Assembly (NCBI GenBank): GCA_037783545.1
Contig: JBBELK010000832.1
Location: 310,001-374,000 of the forward strand
DNA length: 64,000 bases
Direction: 5' to 3'
Source: Henricia sp. BOLD:AAB3569
Taxonomy: Eukaryota > Echinodermata > Asteroidea > Spinulosida > Echinasteridae
A program made the translations under genes and the position numbers. Below the pieces are notes generated by a model. It saw only the letters and a program-made list of their open reading frames with translations. It was not told the origin of the DNA and ran no database searches. Shown one piece after another: positions 53,767-64,000 of this stretch (positions within the stretch are counted from its first letter, which is position 1; every line of letters begins with the position of its first letter).

Positions 53767-54669
53767 CACTTCGGCTGTCTATATAGTCCCTGTGCATGGG
53801 CTGGATTTTCCCAGCTCACGTGTACAAACACTGCACTACAATGCATACTGCATGGCATCCTCTTTCAGTGTAATTACGTGGATTATATTTTTGAAAGAAA
53901 CATGTTTTTATGCCATCTTTTAAACGGGGAAATACACAAAATTGCGGTCCTTTAGGTTCTAAACCAGCCTGAAATATGGACGTACGAATATTTTCAGCCA
54001 GTTTCGTTCAGGCGCCTGGGAGTTATCAATAACAAACAGAAAAGGGCTTACTAAAATTAGTATAGGCCTATGATATGATGAAATCGAAAACATGGGTTTA
54101 CCGCGCAGCACGGTGTTTGACTTCTACCAAAATAGTGTCCTTGCAATAATTGTCAGGGCTTTGGACCAGTTGGCATTTGGCGCCAAATCTAATGACAAAT
54201 TATTTCACAGAGATAATCGGTCATTCAACTGACACGAACTGACGTTGATCTGTCGTTCTTACAAGGTAATTTCCCCCCAAAAAACTAAAATCCAAGGGCA
54301 CTCTTGAAAAGGTTCGAAAAGCAATACAAATCCCATGCCGTCACGCAAATTTTATTCTTGACTTCTGAGAATAGGATCAGAAACCGTGAAGTTTACGCGA
54401 GTATAGTAAACGACGTTCGTGACCCGGTATGGCGAACCGAACGCCACGCTCCGTCTGTTACAATGAATGGAGGAATGTACAGGTTTGTTCGCCGTGAATC
54501 AGCGATATATTACCGGGGTGGGTTGTCTCAATTAACCCTTTACGGTAGCAGTGCCAATGACATCGTTTTTAAATTAATCTTTCTGACAGCTTACCCACGG
54601 ATTCGAAGTGTTCATCCGTAGAAAAGATAACGTACGGGCGTTCGTTGGCATATGCCAGGTAGATATAAT

Positions 54670-54895
54670 GCACCCCCCACCCCTCAAACCCCCAAACCCC
54701 CGGGATACCCCACCTAAGAGGTGGGGATTGCCCCTTTTTTTGGTGACAAAATCCATACCCCTGGGGCAACATTTAGGTGACAAAAATCCCCACCCTCGGG
54801 TGCAAAACATGCGCGTCTTGTATACAAATACACGGGTCAAATGCCCCACCCTGAGGCATGAAAAACGTGACCAAACCCCACCTATAGGGGTAGGT
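54670..54895. repeat. CCCCACC-rich degenerate repeat
   Basis: Recurring CCCCACC, GGTGACAAAA and CCCC.GGG words in about 225 bp. No TIR. Confidence 0.6.
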
Positions 54896-55331
54896 GCATA
54901 AATGGATCACTGTATTGTGAAACTACGTTGTTGACTTTCTATACGAAGTACGTGTACATAATTATACATGTAGCGAAAACTTAACAAATCTTGTATATCA
55001 ATACACTTGCACTGCATAACTTTACCGAGCAACATAGGAAACGCACTTTTTTAGTTGAATCAAAAATCGAAATATTCACATCAGCTTCAGCTTCAGCATG
55101 ACTGCATAGGCCTAAAGCTTCTTGGTGCTGAAAATTCACACTCCCAGATTGACTTGTTTTCAATCAAAAAGTGGAGAAATATTTTGCCTTTATTTTGTTT
55201 AGGCCTATTTGTAAAAAAAATTAAAAAAACCAGAGAAGTCCAAGTTGTCTCCAAAATAAACACCCAGGTTAAAAGTAAAGCCTATATTAGGAATCGTTCA
55301 CTGAAATTATAGAGGGCAGATTTTCAATTAT

Positions 55332-55439
55332 GGCTGGATCCGAATTAGTGGCTTTGGCTGTGGCTGTTGCTATGCTGTTTCATTGTCCGCCCATAGCAAC
55401 AGCATAGCAACAGCCATAGCCACTAATTCGGATCCAGCC
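55332..55439. repeat. Hairpin, 108 bp
   Basis: GGCTGGATCCGAATTAGTGG and further arm bases pair almost fully; loop about 16 bases. The inner stem holds two GCTGTTGCTAT-like units. Confidence 0.9.
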
Positions 55440-56479
55440 TATTTTAGAGAAAATAACCAGTTGGTTCGGACCAATCCATTCTGGGAAAACCCTGCATGCG
55501 TGCACGCGGAGTGTTACCCACCCTTTTCACAATTCCCTCTTATAGTCACATTGTTAACAATGATCACATCAGGGAAAAAATCTATAAGTATGTGTGGCAC
55601 AGCCCAACCCTCTGCATTTAAGGTTTGCGATGCGGAGTCATGAATCGCGCCCCCGGCTTGAAATTGCCCGGCCAACCCCCATCGATTTGAACCCTTCCTT
55701 GCTCAGAGGGTGAATGGTTTACATTGCCCAGTTATAAGAACAATCCTCAGGTATGGAATCGCAATGAAACCCTGTGCCTTGTCCGCAAAGCTCGGTGCGA
55801 GCATGGGATCGATACACGCCGCGAAGGTGCGGGGGGAACCGACAGGCCTACCGATATGCAACCCTCGTTCACAGCCAAATCGGGCGTGTCCCTGACCATT
55901 TATCCAACTAGACGCTAGTGTAACATACGAAAAGTTCTCTATTTGGGTTGTGTTTTGTTCCTCCATGGTTACGGTATAGAGGCCGAGAGCGGGTGAGGCA
56001 CAAAGAAATAACACACGGCATGAGCTCAGCTATGCGAAGAAACAAATGTCATTCTCAAGAACCCAATTCTAAACAGCTTATAGCCTATCTGGGCATAGAA
56101 GACAACAGAAGATCAGCTTAGAACAATTACTCTGACTAAGTGGCAAAATACGGAAATATCATACCATTTCAGGGAGGAAAATAGAATGTGATGTCATATG
56201 ACAATCATTTCTGTCTTCTGAGTAAAGACAGGCTGGCGTAATGGTCAGCCTGTGGAGTATACCCATACGAGGTCACGTATAACCATACAAGGCTAAAACC
56301 ACATCTTACTTCTTGGAATGTTGTGTGGGTTTTCCTTGTAAACGAGAGACCTTGGAGTGATCTACGAAACCTGTTGTGCTAATGTGGGTCATTGAGAGTC
56401 CAAATTTGTGTCTAACACTAAAGTCACAACATTAAACCTAATACAGGATTCGCAATGTCTCAAAGTTTTACCATTTGAC
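55440..56479. other. No gene seen
   Basis: Short ORFs only, none with recognisable motifs. Confidence 0.45.
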
Positions 56480-56800
56480 CGGAAAGACCTTACTGAAATG
56501 AAAGGTAGGAGTGGTTCCAACTGTCCAATGAAATAATTCTGCCTGAGATGACATCTGTTTAGGAGATGAATTATACATAGGCCTGTGCGTGTGCATGTGC
56601 ATTTTTGCAAGGGCGCCCTCGTGCGAACGAAACTGATGTTATGGCTCTTTTTCTGTGCACTAAAACAGGGAACTAGGCTATAGGCTGGTTGCTTCACCGT
56701 GGCGATTCTTGAAAGCATTAATACAGTTTTTCATTGTTTTCTCGGAACGTTTGAGGTACTGAGCTGACTTATCACACACGGGTTTATCGTACACATCCTC
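56480..56800 (-). repeat. Dispersed repeat R, inverse copy
   Basis: GTGGTTCCAACTGTCCAATG, AGGGCGCCCTCGTGCGAACG, TAGGCTGGTTGC, TTCTTGAAAGCATTAATAC, TTTGAGGTACTGAGC. Aligns with 49690-50035 over about 300 bp. Confidence 0.7.
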
Positions 56801-57730
56801 AATCACACATGGCTATAACACTGTTTGTAATAGTTTTCCAATCGTGTAATGTACCTTTAAAGTCGATTTAATTTCGGCGTGAACGATCAAGGCTCAAATT
56901 TTAGGCCTTGACCTTGGTGCCATATCGTAGTCTTCTCATATATTTTAGGGTTTCTATATTAAACTGTCATTTGCAAATACCACAAAGACCACAAATACCA
57001 CTACGAATGTACAAAAAACCACAAGTGGCGGAACGAAGGAGCAATTCCCATCGCCCTAAACAAGGCGTAGCGCTGGGCACATAGCGGAGTACAGACCTAG
57101 CCTGTTTTCCCAGTCCATCCATTTCTAAAACAAAGTGCCGGGTTGCCATGTTAGATTTCATTGACCAATCAGATGCCGCCAACACCAACAGTTTTCTGCC
57201 GGCAAAAGCTTCTATTGGCCGTACCACTGAACTATGCACCAATCACGACGTACCCTCCATTTGCCATTGCTACATAGCCCCTTTGCACTCTGCATGTGAC
57301 GACACTAGTCTATACTGCAGACCCTTTGCACGAAAACACGTCTCCCTGCGGTCAAATTAAAAACTCGTAAATCCATCGTGGGAGGGTCCCCAGCAATTCC
57401 GCCAAGGCGTTTGTAGACGCCATAAATACGTCAGGAAAACCGCCAGACCTGCTAAACGTTTCGCTTGGAATCAACTCCGGGCAAAGTGTGGTGTTGTGTA
57501 TTCCGTTTTGGTGACCATTTTCAATCAATCTAATTTAAAATGTTAGCACCCAGTGCTAAGTTTATTAAATTGTTTATCGGTGAGAAAGGGGCAATTCTGT
57601 CAAAATAACGTGAGAACGTGCACTGATGGAGAAGTAGAAAGTGTGGGCTCGGAATTGGTGAAATCATGGAGATAGGAAAATAAAGTGCCAAGCCCACAAG
57701 TATGATATATAAACCTATATACACACAAAT

Positions 57731-57922
57731 TACAGGATGTCCTAAAAATTAGTAACTAATTAGTAATTACCGGGGATTTTGGAAAATGACAACCACTGTC
57801 CTTTAACATCACCGTGTTCTCTTTCTAGTAGGGTCTTATACTCGAGCACGGATGACTGAGTACGGATGGTTCAAAGCGACCCTGTCAGAAATAGCTTTGT
57901 ACCAGATTATGAAACAAACAGG
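57731..57922. mobile_element. Single arm of the long-TIR family
   Basis: TACAGGATGTCCTAAAAATT, then a CACTGTCCTTTAA...GTGTTCTCTTTC block and GATGACTGAG...GATGGTTCAAAGCGA, matching the left arm of 9973-10526. No second arm follows. Confidence 0.7.
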
Positions 57923-58034
57923 GGGAAAAGACCAATGATACCGGTAACTTTTAGCTCAGTGAATCATTTTGGTTTCAAAAAAGCGATGAAAAATTACGTC
58001 CATACATGTATATGCTTTTCAGAATTTGTGCGAT

Positions 58035-58270
58035 GGCACCGTCCCATTTAGGCTGGTTCCCTGGCTATGTACTGCCCAAAATGGAGCCATAAAAATCGCA
58101 GTAGTCAGGGGTCTAGTTTCGTTCATATGAGAGGGCCCTTGTAAAAAATGTGTCTGCACACACATTTATATGAATTCATCTTCAATTGTCGTTTTCTTTA
58201 AAAACAAAAAAAACAACATAGCATCTCGGGCGGAATCACTGCATTGAACAGTTGGAACCAATTCTAATTA
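58035..58270 (+). repeat. Dispersed repeat R, copy 2
   Basis: CCCATTTAGGCTGGTTCCCT, GTCAGGGGTCTAGTTTCGTT, TGCACACACATTTATATGAA, CGGGCGGAATCACTGCATTG, ACAGTTGGAACC; same order as 47450-47690. Confidence 0.75.
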
Positions 58271-59915
58271 TATATCTTCCGCATGAATGAGGTTTCTCTA
58301 TAGTCAAATGGTGGTTGACAAATTAGAATTTGAGACACTGCAAATCCTGTGTATGGACTTCAACAGACATATGCCTACTATGTAGTGTAATCGGCACAGC
58401 ACGATGCTGCTTGATCGCATGAGATGCCATTCACCCCGCGTCCTCTCACCCCCTCCTCTTCGCCCCCGTTGCAAACTGCCCCAACGCGCCGAGTCCTATA
58501 TACATGTCGTTTGCACTAATCGTATCACCGCCATCCCGACTTCGATAAACATTGTAATACGGTCTGTTTAACCCATATAATTCACTCGCACGCCCCGATA
58601 CCGTATAATTAAAATAATACGCTGGGGCGGTAATCCGAAAGTGGGTAAGTGAATCAGATATAGCCCTTTCCTCGGGATCAATTTCACAGAAACAAAAAGG
58701 GGGTTCCCGCGCGAGTAGGGCCTCGGGGGTTATTGGCAAGATCGAAGCGAGTGGGGGAAGGGGAGATATTGGGCGTGTGGCCCGGTGAATGTGCAAAGCG
58801 TGGGGAGAAGTGCTGCCATTGCGGGGTTTTAGGGATGCGGCTTGGAGCGTGTGCAGCGCGCGGCGATACAGAGAGAAGGAAAAGGGTGCAAAGTAGCCGG
58901 ACCGATCGGGGGCATGCATAGAGGCGCGAAGCGTGGAGAGTGAGAGCGAGAAAAAGCCACGGCGGTCTTTTTGGACGGAGGGAGAAACCTCTTGAAATTC
59001 CTCGCCCCCATTGATTGATCCCGGCCTTAGCAGGCCGTTGAACCTGGCCTGCGGAGATGGCTCAGAATGGTAAAAGGCAAGTCAGTACATGGACTGAAGG
59101 GGTTGCAGGGGAATGACCGGCCATTCAAGGAGAGGCAAAATGGAGGTAACCATCGCGCGACAGATTGGTCCTTGCCTCATTTTAAGTATTCGTTTTATTG
59201 CGTTCATACTGAACTGCAATTTACTTCACAGCTGTATCATCCGATATTTCTTAAAGCCCCATACCGTTTATAATCTTTACTTACCATCGAATCCACTTAA
59301 GGTTTGGGGTTTTCTTAAGTTTCCAGTTTACTGGATTTTAATTAATCAAAAAATATCTTTGTTTCGAAACGGAATTTTGAATTCGTAAGCGACTTTTACT
59401 TTTTCCATATTGCATGCATGTACCGACAGAGGGCGCACTAGGTCCAGCTTTACCGCACAACCATGAGCAGGTTCCATCCAGCGTCGAGTATGGCCGTGTC
59501 CGAAATATGTTTTTCGCTACGAGTAGAAATTAGCCTACACATATGGTTAAGCCGTCTACCTGGGATCTATCATTGACTCGTGTGAAAATTCAAGTCGTAG
59601 CCATAGAACCCGAACGAAGCCTGAAGTTTGACTGGAGTCCATGTCACTGTCTCGAGACGTTCGTGTGCATCAGAAGGTTAAGCGCCCGAGTGTGACGAAA
59701 TGGCGAACGAAGCGATGTTACCCGAACTTTACTGCACTCCTTTACTGTGATCGCGCGTGCGTGGTCAGATATCGATTTTATTTAACTAATTGAGGCTTAC
59801 GTTCCGTGTGTGTATAACTGTGCTCGGACAACGGAGCCTGCACGGTGGGGCCTATTTTATTTCACACGAAGGCGCCCCGGTGTAACATGTGTTTACACAA
59901 ATTTGTACAAATTCA
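58271..59915. other. No gene seen; GC-rich stretch 58430-59060
   Basis: Relatively GC- and CpG-rich. A 157-codon minus ORF (58919-58446) lacks domains and repeats. Could be a distal exon or promoter region; not supported. Confidence 0.4.
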
Positions 59916-59916
59916 T

Positions 59917-60717
59917 CTTCAAATTTCTTATAGGATTTTCCGGTAATTTTACCACTTATATCAAGCAAATTCTATAGAACGATACTTTAATTTCATCCCC
60001 GAACATTGACGAGCTCACTTCTCAATTTGGATTTTGGATTTAAACAAGTTACCAATGGATTTCATTTGCTGTGCAGTATATAATTCAATTTAACATGCGT
60101 TCTAATTCGTCCCGATTGCGAGTGGAATTCGTCTCGTGCGGTGATCGGCATTGTATTGAAAAAGTGAATTCGTCTCTTTTCATTTATTTTAGCACTTTGG
60201 TCACTTAAATTTAGAGAGTGCATTCCTTGCATTTCCTACTCCATAGCATGAAAACCTATAAATGTTCCGTTTATTTTTGCATTTTCTTGTTAAATGTTCG
60301 TTTAAATCCGATGGCAAAAGATGGCTGACGATGTTGGAGTTCAGAGAGGCAGATAATAAAACAAGTATTTAAATGCGATAGAACAAAATCTGGACAGATT
60401 TTGTAAAAGTAACCACTGAAATTACCAGAAACGAAATGTAAAAACCAAAGTGCTAAAATGAATGAATTATTTTCCCCTTTTCAATACAATACCGATCATC
60501 GCACGAGACGAAATCCACGCAATCAGGACGAATTAGAACGCTGTCAAATTTAAATTATATAAAATGAAATCCATTGGTGACTTGTCTGATTCAAATTGAG
60601 AAATGAACTCGTAATTGCTGTTCAGGGACGAAATTAAAGTATCGTTCTATATGGAATTTGCTTGATTATAAGTCACTGTATAAGTGCGAAAATTACCGGG
60701 AAATCCTAAAAAGATGT
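59917..60717. mobile_element. Foldback element, ~800 bp with ~280-bp arms
   Basis: The left arm (TAGGATTTTCCGGTAATTTT, CAAATTCTATAGAACGATAC, TTCTCAATTTG, CTAATTCGTCC.GATTGCG, TTTAGCACTTTGGT) pairs with the right arm back to GGAAATCCTA. Spacer about 60210-60405. Outer flanks share ATGTGT.CACA and GGACAGTTGG with dispersed repeat R. Confidence 0.85.
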
Positions 60718-60746
60718 CATCTCGGACAGTTGGAAAAAACTTCCAC

Positions 60747-61271
60747 TTAAAGATACTTATACATGATTGGTAAACTGTTACAAATAGTTTTATCCGCCTG
60801 TGTGATTGAAGATATGCATGATTAAAACCAACTTGAGCAAAAACCAGCTCCGTACTTCGTCTAACTTTTGAGAAAACAGTCAAAAAATGGTTTGCAGTAA
60901 TTTCGCCCCAAAACCACTTCGCCCTGAACCATTTCGCCCTGAACCACGGCCTGTGCACGAAGTGGTTTTGGGGCGAAGTGACATTTGGGCGATGTAGTGT
61001 TTGGACGAAGTAATTTGGGGCGAAATGGCATTCAGTCGAAGTGGTTTGGGGCGAAATGGCAATTGGGCGAAATGGTTTTGGGACGAATTGAATTTTCGTC
61101 TCATGAGACGAAAACTAATTGTTTTACTCATTTCTCAAAGACTATAGCACTTCAGACAAAACCATTTCAGGGGAGGTTTCTGCGGTCATCATGTTTATAT
61201 TGTGTAAGTTAGGCGTAAATCTGTGAACATTTCTGATTTTCGAGATTACCAATGATGTATACTGCCTTTAA
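60747..61271. mobile_element. TTAA element, family AGRCAGTA, copy 2
   Basis: 525 bp, same order of landmarks as copy 1, TTAA on both sides; left end AGATACTTATACATGATTGG. Directly follows the ~800-bp inverted repeat. Confidence 0.85.
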
Positions 61272-62130
61272 GGTTATTCCGGTCAAATGCTTTGATTTTT
61301 AAGAAATTGCAAGTCATGTAAGCGGGTTTTTAAAATTCTACAGTGTAGGCCTAAACGGCATTTGAATTTTAAACACTCGGTATTTATAGCAGGGTATTAG
61401 TTGGGTACTTTAATCGCTTACGTGCAACAGTTTTATATGTAAAGCGCAAATAACACCGTGCGATATCAGAGAACAAAGTTCGCGCGCGAAAAAAAAAAAA
61501 AAAGTGTATACATGTATACAGAAACTCCTGACGCGGGGTCGATGACCGAGTGGACAACGACCTGCGATTTGACACATCCAAGGTGAAGCAATTTCCCCCA
61601 ATGCTGCAATGAACAATTATTCCAGTCATTATCTTTCATTATAAAACGTAGCTATCAAATTGGATATAGAATTTCTCGCGAACACTGACCACTGCCCCAT
61701 GTCCATTATATACAATACCAAAAATAATATCGCAAATATGCAAGGAAATGCGTCGGTGCTAAATGTTGACGGTGTAATGAAACTCAATTTCGACAGCTGT
61801 GAATAAGACTTTTTCATCCGTTAGGCGACTGAAGGGATAATTAGGGATAATAGGCCTACTCGCGTGGGAGTTTCATAACGACTCTTTATGAAACAGAAAA
61901 TGCAAAGAGTAGAAATCGCAAATCTTCCAATTTGTATAATATATTTAAAAACCAAGGGTTATCACTGATACGTTCTCGTACTGATCTGCATATTTATATA
62001 AAAAAATCCCATCACAATAGATAGACCTAAGCCCTAACTGTTAGGCTATATAATGTATTTCATTTTGTTTTTGAAATTTGTGACAGTTTGGTGTTTTAAC
62101 TGCGGATTCTTGACGAAACTGGAAGCGATT
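61272..62130. other. No gene seen
   Basis: AT-rich, poly-A run near 61490, ORFs without domains. Confidence 0.45.
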
Positions 62131-62603
62131 TTAAAGATAGGCCTATACATTATTGGTAAACTGTTACAAATAGTTTTATTCCCCTGTGTGATCGAAGATA
62201 TGCATGATTAAAACCAACCCGAGCAATATACTTCGTCTAACTTTTGAGAAAACAGTCAAAAAAGGGTTTGCAGTCATTTCGCCCCAAAACCACTTCGCCC
62301 TGAACCACGGCCTGTGCAAGAAGTGGTTTTGGGGCGAAGTGGCATTTGGCCGAGGTAGTGTTTGGACGAGGTGATTTGGGGGCGAAATGGCACTTGGGCG
62401 AAGTGGTTTGGGGGCGAAATAAATTTACGTCTCGCGAGACGAAAAATAATTGTTTTGCTCATTTCTCAAAGACTATAGCACTTCAGACAAAACCATTTCA
62501 GGGGAAGTTTGCTGCCGTCATCATGTTTATATCGTGTAAGTTATGTGTAAATATGTGAACATTTCTGATTCTTCGAGATACCAATCATGTGTACTGCCTT
62601 TAA
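62131..62603. mobile_element. TTAA element, family AGRCAGTA, copy 3
   Basis: 473 bp, TTAA on both sides, shorter because the GGCGAAGTGG word block has fewer units (about 62278-62425). Confidence 0.85.
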
Positions 62604-62929
62604 AATTTTGAACCCCTGAGAAACAATTTGACTTTTTATCGGTTCGATTTAAACAACAAGATTAATTTTTCTACGAAGCCAAGAAGCCTGTTGGTTCGTT
62701 CATTAAAAAGTTCCAGTCACATTTCCGTTTCAGAGAAGTTGTTTTTACCATCAATTTAAAATGCAGACGGACAAACCTAATGATTTGTTATAGATAAGAC
62801 CCATGCCGTGCATGAATCATAAGCCCACCGTTAATTTAAAGCCCCATTTGCAGTGACCAATCATTTTCCTTCATGAATTGACAAGATAAAATCCGACTAA
62901 AAGCGTCGATACCAATGATAACATGCACC

Positions 62930-63070
62930 ACATGATTTTTTCCCGTGTAAAATGGTATACCTTTGTGGGAGAAATTGCCAACTGAATGTGCTTTTTTAAA
63001 AACGAAACTCGTTTGCCAATCTTTTATTCATGTAACACAAAAACCATGCATGCATGGATTTGTAAGGTTT
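62930..63070. repeat. Dispersed repeat, partner of 43185-43300
   Basis: Same landmarks in the same order; no terminal structure recognised. Confidence 0.65.
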
Positions 63071-64000
63071 TCTGAAGTATTACTGCATCTATGTATCTGA
63101 AATTTCTACAAGTTTTTCAACACTATTAGTTAGGTGATGCTGTTGCTCCTGGAATTTGCAACAAAAGTTTCATCTGCTATAAATGATATATTGGGCATGT
63201 ATAAACATTATAAGCATTCCAAAACGAACTCGATGCACTGAGCGAACGTTCACCCACAGGCCATCCTTTTTATAGAGGGCGTCACAAATTTCGTTTTAAA
63301 TATCCGCAATTGTGTGATTTATTTTTGGTCTATTCCTGGCTGAAGGTGGAAGTGTTCTGCAGGAAAAAAAACCATGTGAAATGAGCCCGATGGGGCCGGC
63401 TGAACTAAACTGAGCGCAACAGGCCTCCCCCGGGTCCCCCGCACACGAGCGCGCTAAACCCCCGTGTCACAGCAACGCCATTAAATCTCCACATGAGAGG
63501 AAGTGTGGATTAACGCGTATTTGTCTCAGAAATAGTGAAATAAACCCTCCAAGTTTAACTCTGACTCTGTGCTGAGAAAAATGACAGGTGGAAAATCTCG
63601 GGGTAAGTAGCCGTTTAGAATACCCCGCGTAAATCACCATTAAATATTTGCGGGGTTCGGTGTTGAATTAAAAGAGAATACGAGTTGTCATAAATCAATT
63701 GGTTGGAAAATAACCGTCTTTGCAATTCTCGAAAAAATATACGAGTCGCATTCCATTGTTTTGTTTGGTATGACAAATTCACTGAAATCGGATTAAGAGG
63801 AACCCAAGACTCGAATTATCGGATTAAGGTTTGTTTACACGACTTGCATTTTCCAAGTTCTCCAGTAATCACTTTCTACCGTAAAAAGTTAAGAAGTGCA
63901 AAAACGTGGAGAGTCTACAAAAAGGTAAAACAAGTAAAACAAATTAAATAAAAACAAGAAACGTGTCTAATGTCGTCCTGTCTTAGTTAAACTATTTTCA
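63071..64000. other. No gene seen at the right edge
   Basis: No exon with an SDR glycine motif was recognised on the minus strand here, so the 5' end of the dehydrogenase gene probably lies further right. Confidence 0.45.

Noticed and set aside
58446-58919. 157-codon minus-strand ORF
   Set aside because: Lies in a GC-rich stretch where stop codons are rare; overlapping ORFs on the other strand are similar in length and no family motif is visible.
49020-64000. Search for the missing N-terminal exon (TGxxxGxG) of the dehydrogenase
   Set aside because: No minus-strand segment with a convincing glycine motif followed by a phase-1 donor was found by eye; left unassigned.

Overview
This is eukaryotic, intron-bearing, AT-rich and mostly non-coding DNA, probably from a marine deuterostome. 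The best guess is an echinoderm, possibly a sea star. Evidence: the palindromic words TAGGCCTA, ACATGTA and ACCGGT are everywhere; dozens of short terminal-inverted-repeat (TIR) elements with TTAA target duplications look, from memory, like those of sea-star genomes; there are tRNA-headed SINEs and LINE tails ending in (ATT)n. There is no operon-like gene packing, and no long ORF in the window reads as an intact single-exon gene. The clade call is inference and was not checked against a database.

Gene content is very low. The one well-supported protein gene lies on the minus strand from 49019 to 40651. Three exons, all joined by phase-1 introns, encode the last ~258 residues of a BDH1-type (SDR9C) short-chain dehydrogenase. 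The N-terminal cofactor-binding exon or exons were not found and probably lie beyond 64000. One intact tRNA-Ser(GCT) gene lies at 33852-33933 (minus) with its own Pol III terminator. A weak candidate first exon of a transposon-associated gene family lies at 20545-20677 (plus).

The rest is a dense mosaic of mobile-element remnants. 1-4440: gene-poor, TAGGCCTA-rich DNA. 4445-8000: a GATC-word element, a TTAA element carrying a LINE insertion, and a GGGGC-TIR element. 9-20 kb: a long-TIR element between direct repeats, SINEs, a tandem array carrying paired TGACGTCA motifs, and word-rich TIR elements. 22.6-31.5 kb: TTAA elements, hairpins and a second copy of a 494-bp TIR element. 32-35 kb: low-complexity arrays and the tRNA locus. 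36-49 kb: a segmental repeat pair with different MITE insertions, hairpins, and two nested TIR elements inside the large intron of the dehydrogenase gene. 50-64 kb: a 945-bp element with almost identical ~73-bp TIRs, foldback elements including an ~800-bp inverted repeat, and two more copies of a TTAA element.

The most striking theme is that many unrelated TIR families here have interiors saturated with one short word in both orientations (for example GTTAACAGATCTGTTAAC, AACCCGGGTTAA, GGTGTTAA/TTAACACC, GGCGAAGTGG, TTGCGA, AGCACT/AGTGCT). This looks like a shared way of growing or being maintained. Coordinates of repeats were read by eye and may be off by a few bases.
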